Assembly (NCBI RefSeq): GCF_009184865.1
Contig: NZ_CP045096.1
Span: 5,642,001-5,706,000, forward strand
Length of the DNA stretch: 64,000 nt
DNA from: Streptomyces phaeolivaceus
Lineage (GTDB): Bacteria > Actinomycetota > Actinomycetes > Streptomycetales > Streptomycetaceae
Direction of reading: 5' to 3'
The stretch's first letter is position 1. The number at the start of each line of letters is the position of its first letter. The notes under the pieces are model-generated. The model did not search any database. It was not told the DNA's origin and was given only the letters and a program-made list of their open reading frames with translations. The position numbers and the translations under genes were made by a program. Shown one piece after another: positions 8,333 through 18,492 of this stretch.

Positions 8333-8887
8333 TCAGTGGTGTCCGTTGTTGATCACACGGAAGCTGCCCACGACAACCAGGTCTTCGAGCTCCTGGTCGC
8401 CGGCGACCGCGTGGCTGGAGCTGCGCGGGCCGACCGTGGCGACGGGAGCGCCGTTGTCACAGGTGAGCCCGTTGTAGAACTCGACGGTCCGCTCGCTCTC
8501 GTTCCGGATGTTGAAGCTGGTGGTGTCGAACTGGTCGATGACGCTGTTCAGGTTGACCACGGCGATGCAGGAACCCGGGTCGGCGGAGTACGACCGCTCG
8601 TTGATGTAGATCCGGCCCTCGTCCCGGTTGTCACCCCGGTCGCCACGGCCCTCGCCGCGCTTGCCGTTCCAGTTCTCCTTCCCCCCGGAGTCGGACGCGG
8701 CGTTCGAGCCGGCCTCGGTGCCGGTGCCGTTGCCGCCGCGCGGAGCCGGGGCGGGGGCGGCGTCCTGGACGATCGAGGTGGACCGGGGAGCGGACTCCAG
8801 GGCGGAGCTGGCGTAGGTGACACCGGTGGCGGCCGCGACTGCCACGCCGACGGAGGCGGCGATCACTGTGACTTTACGAGTGCGCAA
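8333..8887 (-). CDS. Small secreted protein, hypothetical
   Basis: The 184-residue product probably starts at TTG 8887 (residues LRTRKVTVIAASVGVAVAAA), supported by GAAGGGG seven bases upstream. It has a Sec-type signal peptide, a disordered Gly/Asn/Pro-rich segment, then a compact C-terminal domain (about residues 95-180) with two Cys residues (DPGSCIAVVNL and GLTCDNGAP) likely to form a disulfide. It is predicted extracellular and the domain family was not recognised. A 13-bp inverted repeat lies just upstream of the ribosome-binding site. Confidence 0.7.
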   Translation of the reverse strand: MRTRKVTVIAASVGVAVAAATGVTYASSALESAPRSTSIVQDAAPAPAPRGGNGTGTEAGSNAASDSGGKENWNGKRGEGRGDRGDNRDEGRIYINERSYSADPGSCIAVVNLNSVIDQFDTTSFNIRNESERTVEFYNGLTCDNGAPVATVGPRSSSHAVAGDQELEDLVVVGSFRVINNGHH

Positions 8888-8903
8888 TGCACTTCCCCTT
8901 CTC

Positions 8904-8940
8904 TTCGTTCTCGTCGACAGGACCTGCCGACGAGAACGAA
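8904..8940. promoter_or_regulatory. 13-bp inverted repeat upstream of secreted-protein gene
   Basis: TTCGTTCTCGTCG (8904-8916) and CGACGAGAACGAA (8928-8940) are perfect inverted repeats with an 11-nt spacer. The element ends 16 bp upstream of the TTG start, right beside the Shine-Dalgarno. It could be an operator in DNA or a 5'-UTR hairpin in RNA, and the sequence alone does not distinguish these. Confidence 0.55.
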
Positions 8941-9347
8941 CGTAATGACGGCCGTTTCCGCTGTCATTTCGAGAAGGGCCGGAGAAGTGTGAAAACTGGG
9001 CTGAACGGTCGCATGATCCGTCGCCCCGGAGAGTGACGATCGGCGCGCCTGACGCCTCCTCAAAATATGGCAGTGAGCTGGTATTTTGATGTGCGGAGAG
9101 CGTCTGTTCGGAACTCGCTGACGCGTCGTCACCCTGTTGGACGTGCCGCGAGCGACCCCGGCTCTGAGAGTCCGTCAGGTCGCCCCGCGAAGCGCGCACC
9201 TGACGACTCCTCAAGAAGCCTCAGGGCGCGATGAATGAAGAATGCGTGCCGTGGTGTGAATTCCGTGCCGACGAGTGATCGGCGGCGGCGTGTCGCGCGC
9301 TTCCCGGGTTCCCCCGCGGCTATATTCCTCGGCATTTTTTTCAGCCC
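8941..9347. other. Intergenic region with a direct repeat and hairpin, no clear gene
   Basis: No convincing gene lies here. It contains two near-identical 16-mers (CCTGACGCCTCCTCAA at 9048-9063 and CCTGACGACTCCTCAA at 9199-9214). A hairpin GTCAGGT (9174-9180)/ACCTGAC (9198-9204) could end transcription of the diacylglycerol-kinase gene coming from the right. An A+T-rich patch (AAAATATGG) at 9062-9070 could be promoter sequence for the secreted protein. Confidence 0.4.
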
Positions 9348-10304
9348 TCACACCGGCAGCGTCAGTCCCCAGGCGCTCTCCCGTACCGTCCACGTCCGGG
9401 TGCGTACGGGTCCGGCGACCAGGGAGTCCGCCCGGTAGCGGAAATCCGCGCCGGAGACGGTGACCCGGTGGCCGGTGGCGCGCAGCGAGGCCGTCTCGGT
9501 GCCCATCGACACCGGCCGGATCTCGACGTCGGCGCCACCGTCGGCACCGGGCGCGATCGACACCGCCTCCACGGGCTGGTCGAGGTCGACGAGCGTCACC
9601 CCGTCCACCTCCACCCGCAGCCGCGCGGGCCCGGCACCGCCCCCGGCGGAGACCCGTATGCGCGAGGGTCGCAGCGGACGGGACATCCGGGCGGGCCGCA
9701 CCGGCCGCGTCGACAGCGTACGGGCGAGGGACTGCGGCCAGGCGCGCAGCCAGGAGTGGTGGCCGGGCGGCGGGCCGTGGCCGTCCGAGGGGCCCCCGGC
9801 CCGTCCCGGACCCGTGCCGTGGGCCGTCCCCGGGCCCGCTCCCCTGCCCGAGCCGTCCGGTGGGGGTGTGCCCGGCAGGACCGGGATGCGGAGGGTGCCC
9901 AGCACCACCCCGTCGCTGTCGTCGACGAGCAGATCGAGCCGGCGCTCGACGCCGTCGAGGGCGGCGCGGGCCGCCGCGACCGCGCCCGTGGGCACGCCGA
10001 GGGAGTGGGCGAGGCCCAGGGCGGCGCCCACGGGGACCAGGGAGAGGGCGCACGCCTCCAGCTCCCGCCGCCGATGCAGAAGAGCCACCGTCCGCAGCAG
10101 CGCGCGGTCGTCGCCGACCACCACCGGGCGCCGAGAACCACGTCGTGCGAGTGCCCGCGCGAATTCCTCGGGCCCCTCCGGAAGACACACCTTCGTGCTC
10201 GCCGCACCCGCGCTGAGCACGTCTTTCGCGATCCGTACGGCCTCGCCGTCCGTGCGACGGGCGAGGGGGTCGATGACCACGAGGAGCTGGTCGTCAGTCG
10301 CCAC
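9348..10304 (-). CDS. Diacylglycerol kinase-like catalytic domain protein
   Basis: The 318-residue product from GTG 10304 begins [17 protein letters not shown], with AGGA just upstream. The N-terminal half follows the DAGK/NAD-kinase fold pattern ([14 protein letters not shown], then [13 protein letters not shown]) and a later [18 protein letters not shown] segment corresponds to the GTGNDFA region. The canonical Gly-rich catalytic residues are weakly conserved, so activity as a lipid kinase is uncertain. The C-terminal half is beta-rich. It is divergent from purA, about 200 bp away, an arrangement I recall as common in Streptomyces. Confidence 0.75.
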   Translation of the reverse strand: MATDDQLLVVIDPLARRTDGEAVRIAKDVLSAGAASTKVCLPEGPEEFARALARRGSRRPVVVGDDRALLRTVALLHRRRELEACALSLVPVGAALGLAHSLGVPTGAVAAARAALDGVERRLDLLVDDSDGVVLGTLRIPVLPGTPPPDGSGRGAGPGTAHGTGPGRAGGPSDGHGPPPGHHSWLRAWPQSLARTLSTRPVRPARMSRPLRPSRIRVSAGGGAGPARLRVEVDGVTLVDLDQPVEAVSIAPGADGGADVEIRPVSMGTETASLRATGHRVTVSGADFRYRADSLVAGPVRTRTWTVRESAWGLTLPV

Positions 10305-10345
10305 CTCGGTCCTGCCTCGCTTCCTCGGGTAGCATCTTTGTGCAA

Positions 10346-10375
10346 GAGCCCCTTGCGCTATTGCGCCAGGGGCTT
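10346..10375. promoter_or_regulatory. Long hairpin in the purA/DAGK divergent region
   Basis: GAGCCCCTTGCGC (10346-10358) and GCGCCAGGGGCTT (10363-10375) form a 13-pair stem with one T/C mismatch and a TATT loop. It lies between the divergent DAGK-like gene and purA, so it is not an ordinary end-of-gene terminator. It could be a purA leader attenuator or a bidirectional insulator. Confidence 0.55.
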
Positions 10376-10501
10376 CGTCTATTCCGGGGCATCCGGGTCC
10401 TTCAGGTGCGACCAACGGCGGTCGCGGTGCACGCGGCGGTAATGAGCCACCGCGTACGCCCCCGACCTTGGACATGCCCCGCCCGGAAGGGGTGTACGCG
10501 C

Positions 10502-11785
<1,284 letters not shown>

Positions 11786-11895
11786 TCCGCGCCCCCGCGC
11801 GAGGCGGCCGACCCGGTGACGGTGTCGGCCGTCGCCGCGTACCCGGGACGGCGGCCGGATGGTCTGACTAGTCTGTCCGCCATGAAGGAGACGGG

Positions 11896-13173
11896 ATGCT
11901 GCTGAGATTCAGGGTGGCGAATGTCAGATCCCTACGTGACGAGCAGGAACTGTCCTTCGTCGCACCGGAGGGATCCGAAGGGGACCACGCAGCGGCACGT
12001 GAGGTGACGCTCTCCGACGGCCGGCACCTGCCGGTCCATACCGTCCTCGGCGTCTTCGGCGCCAACGCGTCCGGCAAATCCAATGTCATCACCGCGTTGA
12101 AGAACATGCGCGACGCGGTACTGCGTTCCTACGCCGAGTGGATCGCCCACGACGGCATCCCCCGTGACCAGTTCGCCCTGGACCCGAAGGCGGCGGCCGA
12201 GACCACGCTGTACGAGGCGGACTTTCTGCTCGACCGCAACGTCCGTTGGACCTACGGTTTCGAGCTGGGACCTCAACAGGTCGAGGCGGAGTGGCTCTAC
12301 GGCTATCCCAAGGGCCGACGCCAGGTGTGGTTCGAGCGTGACGCCACACGGGAGAAGGAATTCGAGTTCCCGGCCGACCGATTGCAGGACCGTGCGCACC
12401 TGGCCCGCACCACCCGACGGGACGCCCTGCTGCTCACCCGTGCCGCCAATGACGGACATGAACAGCTCACCCCTGTCTTCGACTGGTTCAAGAGCAATCT
12501 CTGGGACGTGACCCCCGAGACCGAACGTGCCCAGCGCGAGGACTACACGGCGACGCGGCTGCTGGAGAGCGAGGACTTCCGACGGCGGACCGAGGAACTG
12601 CTGCGTGTCGCCGATCTCGGCATCACCGGGGTCGAGGTCGAGCAGTCGTCGTCCGGGCGGCCGACGGTACGTCTCGTGCACATGGGCAGCGGTGAGCGAT
12701 CGACCCTGGAGTGGGCTTCGGAGTCGTGGGGAACCCGCTCGTGGTTCGCGCTGATCGGCCCGCTCCTGCTGGCCCTGGACACCGGGGCGGTCCTGCTGAT
12801 CGACGAACTCGACGCCAGCCTGCACTCCCGGTTCGCGGCGGAGGTCGTACGCCTCTTCCAGGCCCCCTGGGTGAATCCGAAGGGTGCGCAGCTGGTGTTC
12901 ACCGGGCACGATCCCTCCCTGCTGCAGACACCGAGTGGCGGCAGGCTGCTGCACCCGGGGCAGATCTGGCTCACGGAGAAGGACGAGCGGGGCGCCACCG
13001 AACTGTCGTCCGTCGCCGAATGGGAACCGACGGCGGAAGAGGACCTCATGGCCGCTTATCTGGCGGGGTCCTTCGGCGCGGTGCCCAAGGTCTCCGAGGG
13101 ACAGGTCGGACGACGGCTGCTGCGCGCGGACAGGACGGCACAGGCGGAGCGGACGGGGGCGGAGGGGGCCTGA
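11896..13173 (+). CDS. RloA-like AAA/ABC-type ATPase (AAA_21)
   Basis: The 425-residue protein starts at ATG 11896 behind AAGGAG. Its N-terminus MLLRFRVANVRSLRDEQELS is typical of SMC/ABC-like AAA_15/AAA_21 ATPases. The Walker A motif GANASGKSN is near residue 55 and the Walker B VLLIDELDASLH near 297-308, with a following FTGHDPSLL H-loop. It is related by pattern to RloA, to the ATPase of OLD-type pairs and to PARIS AriA. It overlaps the next gene by TGATG, so the two are translationally coupled. Its likely role is an ATP-dependent sensor or activator of the downstream TOPRIM protein in phage defence (inference). Confidence 0.85.
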   Translation: MLLRFRVANVRSLRDEQELSFVAPEGSEGDHAAAREVTLSDGRHLPVHTVLGVFGANASGKSNVITALKNMRDAVLRSYAEWIAHDGIPRDQFALDPKAAAETTLYEADFLLDRNVRWTYGFELGPQQVEAEWLYGYPKGRRQVWFERDATREKEFEFPADRLQDRAHLARTTRRDALLLTRAANDGHEQLTPVFDWFKSNLWDVTPETERAQREDYTATRLLESEDFRRRTEELLRVADLGITGVEVEQSSSGRPTVRLVHMGSGERSTLEWASESWGTRSWFALIGPLLLALDTGAVLLIDELDASLHSRFAAEVVRLFQAPWVNPKGAQLVFTGHDPSLLQTPSGGRLLHPGQIWLTEKDERGATELSSVAEWEPTAEEDLMAAYLAGSFGAVPKVSEGQVGRRLLRADRTAQAERTGAEGA

Positions 13174-13937
13174 TGGCCAGGTCGAGGGGCGGGGACAGAA
13201 TCACCCCCAAGAAGGGCGGTGCGAGGGGCCGAGCCACTCGGGACCGCCAGGTGTACATCTACACCGAGGGCGAGGTCACCGAGCCCGAGTACATCGACAT
13301 CATCGTCAGGAAGGGCGTCTGGGGGAGGCCCGATCGCAAGGTCCAGCACCACATCTCGAACGAGAACGCGGAAAGCAAGTACCGCAAGCCGTACCGGATG
13401 GTGCAGGAAGCGGTCCGTACGCGGATCAAGGCCGAACGAGAGGCCAGGAGCGCGGGCCTGAGGCCGTACGAGGTTCTTCCGGACGGGACCGAGGAGGGGG
13501 ACTGGAACTGGCCGCAGGTATGGGTGGTCTTCGACCGGGACGATCACCTGAGCATCCCCGAGGCGATGAGCCTCGCAGACGACGAGGGGATCCACGTCGC
13601 CTACTCCCACCCCTGCTTCGAGCTGTGGCGGCTCCTGCACTACACCAACTACACCAGTACGTTCGGCGGGGTCTGCGGCGATGCCAACAGCCGCCTGCGA
13701 TCGCGTCCCGGCTTCGCGGCGACGTACGGGCCGGGTGTCCAACGTGTCTCGGAGCAGGAGTCCAAGCATCTGCGTGAGGACCAGGTGCTGAGCGAGGACG
13801 GCCACCGCTACGAGTCGGCCAGGAAATACGCGAAGAAGATCAACGAGTATCACTCCTCGCGCAACCCCAACGCCTGGGACCCCTACACGAATGTCTGGTG
13901 CCTCGTGGAGCAGGGACTGCTCCTCGGCGGCTACTAG
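13173..13937 (+). CDS. RloB-like TOPRIM-fold protein
   Basis: The 254-residue protein starts MARSRGGDRITPKKGG. TOPRIM-type acidic motifs are visible: IYTEGEVTEPEYIDII (about residues 29-44) with the conserved Glu, and VWVVFDRDDHLS (about 116-127) with DxD. These are characteristic of RloB (PF13707). A basic N-terminus and aromatic-rich C-terminal half (PCFELWRLLHY) follow. TOPRIM proteins in ATPase pairs usually act as nucleases, so this is the probable effector of the RloA/RloB pair. The molecular target is not known from the sequence. Confidence 0.85.
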   Translation: MARSRGGDRITPKKGGARGRATRDRQVYIYTEGEVTEPEYIDIIVRKGVWGRPDRKVQHHISNENAESKYRKPYRMVQEAVRTRIKAEREARSAGLRPYEVLPDGTEEGDWNWPQVWVVFDRDDHLSIPEAMSLADDEGIHVAYSHPCFELWRLLHYTNYTSTFGGVCGDANSRLRSRPGFAATYGPGVQRVSEQESKHLREDQVLSEDGHRYESARKYAKKINEYHSSRNPNAWDPYTNVWCLVEQGLLLGGY

Positions 13938-13997
13938 CGCGCGCGGTCCCTCCCGCCCCAGTCGTCAGCATCGGATCACCCACCGAGGAGTTCTTCC

Positions 13998-16900
13998 GTG
14001 GCCAGACTCACGCTCGCCCAACTGGAGCGCCACCTCTTCGCCGCGGCGGACATCCTGCGCGGCGCCATGGACGTCGCCGAGTACCGCGACCTCCTGTCGG
14101 CGCTGCTCTTCCTGAAGTGGGCGAACGACGAGTTCGAGGCGACGCGTGAGCGGATCCTCGACGAGCGGCTCGCGTCCGGCGCCACACGTGGGGAAGCCGA
14201 GAAGGAGGCCGACGCGCCCGCCCGATACCTCGACCGCGGGGTCGTGTACGTGCCCGAGGCGGCTCGCTGGGAGCGGTTGGCCGGAGCTGTCGACGCTGTG
14301 GCGGGTGACCGTCTGCGGTCCGCGCTGCGCGCTGTGGAGACCCAGGAGGGGAACGAGCGGCTGCGCGGCCTGTTCGAGCACATCGACTTCGGCCGGGTCG
14401 GTGGTCACGGCCCCTTGGCTGGCAAGGCGGCCGACAAGCGGCTCTCCGCGCTCATCGACCACTTCGGCAGTCTGGAACTGAGCGCCGAGGACCTCGAATT
14501 CCCCGACGCCGTCGGTGCCGCGTACGAGTACCTCGCGAAGGCGTTCGCCGACTCGGCGGGTGCCAAGGGCGGCGAGTTCTACACACCGCGCACGGTGGCG
14601 CGCATGATGGTGGAGCTCGCACGCCCTCAGGAGGGGCAGAGCGTGTACGACCCGTGCGTGGGCACCGGCGGAATGCTGATCCACGCCAAGAGGTACGTCG
14701 AGGAGCACGGCGGCAACGCCGAGAGCCTCACCCTGTCCGGTCAGGACGCCAACCACGGCTCGTGGGTCATGGCCACGACCAACATGCTGTTCCACGGCGT
14801 CGACGCGTTCGACCTGGAGATCGGCGACACGCTCACGACGCCGCTTCACCTGGACAAGTCGTACGACCTGGTGCTGAGCAACCCGCCGTTCTCGATGGAC
14901 TACAGGGCCGCGGACATCAGGGACCTCGAAGCGCGTATGCCGTACGGCCGGACGCCCGAGAGGGGCAAGGCCGACCTCATGTTCCTCCAGCACATGCTGT
15001 ACATGGCGGCACGACAGGGCGGTTCGGTCTTCACCGTCATGCCGCACGGTGTGCTGTTCCGAGGAGGTGAGGAGGGCAGGATCCGGGCCCGGCTGATCGA
15101 GGCCGACCTGCTGGAAGCGGTGATCGGCCTGCCGCCGAACCTCTTCCACGGCACCGGAATCCCGGCATGTGTGCTGGTGCTTCGCGCACCGGGCAGAAAG
15201 GAGCCGGCACGGTGCGGCAGGGTTCTCTTCATCAACGCGGACCGTGAGTTCCACCCCGAGCGTGCGCAGAACGTGCTGTTGCCGGAACACATCGAGAAGA
15301 TCGTTTCGGTCTTCCACGACTTCTCCGAGATCGAGTCCTTCTCGCGCGTCGTGAGCCACGAGGAGTTGGAGGCGAACGGCCACAACCTCAACATCCGTAA
15401 TTATGTGGACAACACACCCTCGCCCGAGCCGCAGGACATCCGGGCCTATCTGCAGGGTGGTGTGCCGGTTGCGGAGATCGAGGCGGCCGGTTCCCTGCTG
15501 GGCGCGTACGCCCTCGAAGTGGGTGACCTCTTCGCCGTAAGGACCGACGACCACGCCTACGTCGACTTCCCGCCGCGGAGCGAACGGGCGGGCGGAGCCG
15601 GACTCACTGAGCGTATGGACGGGCAGGAGGCGGAGCTGTGGGCCGTCTTCGAGGACTGGTGGGCATCCCAGGCGGACCGGATCGTGGAACTGGAACCGCG
15701 TGCGAGTGGCGGCGGCACGGAGCGTGAACGCAGGGTCCGACTCGCCCGCTGTCGTGCTGATCTGACCGACTCGTTCCTTGACCGGCTGCTCACTGTCGGC
15801 CTGCTGCCCCGGCACGCGCTGGCCGGCGCCGTGTCCCACTGGTGGCATGAGGCGGCGAGCGACCTCCAGCCTCTGTCGATCCTCGGTTTCGGCGGGGTCG
15901 TGGACGGCTGGGTGACGGACGTCGGCGCGGGGCTCGCCCCGGACCCCGCCCTGTCGGCGCGCGGGGCACAGGGACCGACGGCGGAGCGGCGGGCGTCCGC
16001 CTATGGACACAAGGCTGTCGCGGCCATGCTCCCGGACTTCCTGGACGAGCTGACGTCCGCGACGGACTCGGCCGCCGAACTGGAAGCGGAGTCGCGGAAG
16101 GCCCGCGCGGCACTGGCACAGGCGCAAGCGGACGCCGAAGCGGCGGCGGAAGCCGCAGAGCAGGGCGCCGCATCCGGCCGGTCGGATTCCCCACAGGCCG
16201 CAGTGGACGCCGCCGAGGACGAGCTGCGTTCGCTCAAGCGGCGACGGACCACGCTCCAGAGAACGATCAAGCTCCTGGACCAGGGCTTCCCGGCTCGGCT
16301 GGAACGGGCGCGTGGCGCCCTTGCCGAGGCAGCGGGGGAGCGGGTTCTCGTGCTCGACGTTCTGCGGAACGAACTGGCGACCGGACTGGAGCGCCTGGTC
16401 GTCGGAAGACGGCGCGAACTGGTCCAGGTGTACGAGCGGTGGGAGGAGAAGTACCGGCTCTCCTTCCGCGAGATAGAGCAGCAGCTCTACGGCACGTCTG
16501 CGGGCATGGCGCGGAACAACCCCTGGTCCCAGGGGCGGGCTTGGGACTTCACGGCGGACAGTCTGCGGACCGCCTCCGGCCAGCAGCAGCTCGTCACCGC
16601 CGTCCACGAGCTGATCGACGCCGAGAAGAAGGCGGAAGCGGAACTGGCCAAGCTGGAGTTCGACGGACTGGCCGCAACGCTGGCGTTGCTGGGACCTGGA
16701 GCGGCGGGAGAAGGCCGAGTGAAACGGCTGCCTCTGCGTGACGTCCTGGTATCGGCGCGAACGGGGCTGCCGCCACGTGCCGGCGGGAGCGCCGACGGAA
16801 TCCCGGTGATTCGTCCGGCCAATCTGACGGTGGCGGGGCTCGATCTCGACCCGTCCCGGATCCAGCGCCGCGACGCCGGGGCGAGCGTCGGTGCACTGCT

Positions 16901-17297
16901 GGAAGAAGGAGACGTCCTGCTCTCCGCGCCGGCTGCGGACAAGGTCTTTCGCGCCGCGGTGTGGCAGGGGCAACTGGCGCGCGCCATGTTCGGGTCACTT
17001 GTCATCTGCCTTCGGCCCCGCGCGAATCTGTTGTCCCCCCACTATCTGACCGCATGGTTGCGATTGCCTCACGCCCAGGGCCGGCTGTACGACGTGGGCC
17101 GGTCGTTGCTGCGCGGCGTCACGGTCCTCAACGCCGGTCGTCTGCTCGATGTGGAGATGGAGCTGCCGGGGCTCACGGAGCAGGAGGAACTCGGTCGCGG
17201 ATTGGCGGAACTGCAGGAAAAGGTGGCCGTACGGCACCGCCAGGTCGCGAAGCTACGGCTGATCAGGAGGGCGTTGAGAGATGTCCTCACCGGCTGA
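13998..17297 (+). CDS. Fused type I HsdM-HsdS methyltransferase/specificity protein
   Basis: The 1099-residue protein starts at GTG 13998 behind GAGGAG. Residues 1-500 are HsdM-like: an N-terminal helical domain (DILRGAMDVAEYRDLLSALL), GGEFYTPRTVARMMVELARP, SAM motif I DPCVGTGGM (about 218) and N6-adenine motif IV NPPF (about 294). The middle contains a long coiled coil (about 690-770). The last 190 residues (RLPLRDVLVSARTGLPPRAG to the end) resemble one HsdS target-recognition domain plus a helical spacer. No HsdR is encoded nearby. It should methylate adenine in a specific site, perhaps as a dimer with two half-specificities. It sits 61 bp after rloB-like, probably in the same operon. Confidence 0.85.
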   Translation: MARLTLAQLERHLFAAADILRGAMDVAEYRDLLSALLFLKWANDEFEATRERILDERLASGATRGEAEKEADAPARYLDRGVVYVPEAARWERLAGAVDAVAGDRLRSALRAVETQEGNERLRGLFEHIDFGRVGGHGPLAGKAADKRLSALIDHFGSLELSAEDLEFPDAVGAAYEYLAKAFADSAGAKGGEFYTPRTVARMMVELARPQEGQSVYDPCVGTGGMLIHAKRYVEEHGGNAESLTLSGQDANHGSWVMATTNMLFHGVDAFDLEIGDTLTTPLHLDKSYDLVLSNPPFSMDYRAADIRDLEARMPYGRTPERGKADLMFLQHMLYMAARQGGSVFTVMPHGVLFRGGEEGRIRARLIEADLLEAVIGLPPNLFHGTGIPACVLVLRAPGRKEPARCGRVLFINADREFHPERAQNVLLPEHIEKIVSVFHDFSEIESFSRVVSHEELEANGHNLNIRNYVDNTPSPEPQDIRAYLQGGVPVAEIEAAGSLLGAYALEVGDLFAVRTDDHAYVDFPPRSERAGGAGLTERMDGQEAELWAVFEDWWASQADRIVELEPRASGGGTERERRVRLARCRADLTDSFLDRLLTVGLLPRHALAGAVSHWWHEAASDLQPLSILGFGGVVDGWVTDVGAGLAPDPALSARGAQGPTAERRASAYGHKAVAAMLPDFLDELTSATDSAAELEAESRKARAALAQAQADAEAAAEAAEQGAASGRSDSPQAAVDAAEDELRSLKRRRTTLQRTIKLLDQGFPARLERARGALAEAAGERVLVLDVLRNELATGLERLVVGRRRELVQVYERWEEKYRLSFREIEQQLYGTSAGMARNNPWSQGRAWDFTADSLRTASGQQQLVTAVHELIDAEKKAEAELAKLEFDGLAATLALLGPGAAGEGRVKRLPLRDVLVSARTGLPPRAGGSADGIPVIRPANLTVAGLDLDPSRIQRRDAGASVGALLEEGDVLLSAPAADKVFRAAVWQGQLARAMFGSLVICLRPRANLLSPHYLTAWLRLPHAQGRLYDVGRSLLRGVTVLNAGRLLDVEMELPGLTEQEELGRGLAELQEKVAVRHRQVAKLRLIRRALRDVLTG

Positions 17298-17362
17298 CCG
17301 CGTCATTGAACAGTGTCTCGGAGGGAACGGTCCAAGAGTGAACGGCGGAGAGGGGAAGCCTG

Positions 17363-18214
17363 ATGGCGGCCAGGAAGCCTCCGACTGAGCGGCAGCAGCG
17401 GTTGGGCGCGGAGCTGCGCAAGATGCGTGAGCACGTCGGGCTGTCACTGACCGAGGCCGCTGAACTGCATCGTGTCGACAAGGCCACGCTCAGCAACACG
17501 GAGTCTGCCCGGTATGGCGTGAGTTCGGACCGCGTACGGGTATGGGCTGCCAACTACTCCTGCCCGGATCACAAGTATGTCGACGCGCTCGCCGAGATGG
17601 CCCGGGAGCGCGGTGCGAACTGGTGGGACGCGTACCGTGGCCTGGTTCCGGCGGTTCTTCTGGATCTGGCAGAGTTGGAGCGCCATGCGGTCGCGCTCCG
17701 CACCGCGCAGCTCACACACATGCCGGGGCTCCTCCAGCACGAGGACTACGTACGTGCAGTCATCGGAGAGGCTGTCCCTGAGCTCGCTCCTGAGGACTTT
17801 GACCGTAAGGTCGAGTTCCGTATCAGGCGAAGCGCTGTATTTGACCTGGAGGAGCCGCCTTTGTGCACGTTCCTCATTCACGAGGCCGCGTTGCGCATGT
17901 TGTTCGGTGGAGCGCGGGTGGCCAAGCGCCAACTGGCGTACCTGCTGGAGCAGGCCGACCGGGAGAACGTGACTGTGCGGATCCTCCCGTTCGCGGCTGG
18001 TGGATTCCCCAGCGCTGGAAGCTCGACCATGTACACCTACGGCCCTGTCGCACAACTCGATACGGTGCAGTCGGATACGCGTCAGGGTTCAAGGTTCCTC
18101 CATGCTGAGACGCACCTCTCGAACTACCGCATGGTTTTGGACCGTATGGAGGAGCGGTCCCTAAACGTCGACCGTTCGCGGGAGTTCATCCGTGAAGTCG
18201 CACAGCAACTCTGA
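17363..18214 (+). CDS. Scr1-family XRE regulator (HTH + DUF5753)
   Basis: The 283-residue protein starts at ATG 17363 behind GGGGAAG. It has an N-terminal XRE helix-turn-helix (LRKMREHVGLSLTEAAELHR, about residues 15-70) and the DUF5753 body characteristic of Streptomyces regulators paired with DUF397 proteins, including LTHMPGLLQHEDYVRAV, RVAKRQLAYLLEQADRENVT and the ILPFAAGGFPSAGSS loop. These pairs have been compared with toxin-antitoxin modules and act in development or antibiotic control. The DUF397 gene overlaps its 3' end. Confidence 0.9.
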   Translation: MAARKPPTERQQRLGAELRKMREHVGLSLTEAAELHRVDKATLSNTESARYGVSSDRVRVWAANYSCPDHKYVDALAEMARERGANWWDAYRGLVPAVLLDLAELERHAVALRTAQLTHMPGLLQHEDYVRAVIGEAVPELAPEDFDRKVEFRIRRSAVFDLEEPPLCTFLIHEAALRMLFGGARVAKRQLAYLLEQADRENVTVRILPFAAGGFPSAGSSTMYTYGPVAQLDTVQSDTRQGSRFLHAETHLSNYRMVLDRMEERSLNVDRSREFIREVAQQL

Positions 18215-18419
18215 AGGCGTGAGAAGAGTGGGCGTCCAGTGGCGTAAGTCCTCGTTCTCCGAGGACTCCGATGGCAACTGCATTGAAGTTGGCCTGAGTG
18301 GCGATGGCGTGCTGATACGTGAGAGCGACGAGCCGGGCACGGTCGTGACGACAGCCTCGGACGGGCTCCGCGTGTTCCTGGCCGACATCAAGGCGGGCGC
18401 GGCGGACCGCTTGGTGTAG
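18192..18419 (+). CDS. DUF397 domain protein
   Basis: The 75-residue product contains the DUF397 signature VQWRKSSFSEDSDGNCIEVG followed by VLIRESDEPGTVV and VFLADIKAG. GTG 18192, with GGGAG seven bases upstream, overlaps the regulator stop by 23 bp; GTG 18219 or 18228 would also give the full domain. DUF397 proteins are small partners of Scr1-type XRE regulators and are thought to form antitoxin/toxin-like or anti-regulator pairs. Confidence 0.88.
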   Translation: MKSHSNSEGVRRVGVQWRKSSFSEDSDGNCIEVGLSGDGVLIRESDEPGTVVTTASDGLRVFLADIKAGAADRLV

Positions 18420-18432
18420 GCGCTTCTCGGTC

Positions 18433-18465
18433 GGCAGGCCCCACCTGGCTCTGGTGGGGCCTGCC
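18433..18465 (+). terminator. Hairpin terminator, 13-bp perfect stem
   Basis: GGCAGGCCCCACC (18433-18445) pairs perfectly with GGTGGGGCCTGCC (18453-18465) around a 7-nt loop and is followed by GTTGTTC. It lies 13 bp after the DUF397 stop codon, so it ends the XRE/DUF397 transcript. Confidence 0.88.
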
Positions 18466-18492
18466 GTTGTTCGGCATATGCCAAGTTTCGCA

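Noticed and set aside
11882..11905. A leaderless 7-codon ORF (ATG 11882) ahead of the RloA-like gene
   Set aside because: AAGGAG within it is correctly spaced for ATG 11896, so it is best read as the ribosome-binding site. The TAGTCT -10-like hexamer at 11869 alone is weak evidence.
13965..16973. A 1002-residue minus-strand frame opposite the HsdM-HsdS gene
   Set aside because: It is antisense to a protein with clear methylase motifs, is His/Arg/Val-rich without family patterns, and has no ribosome-binding site.
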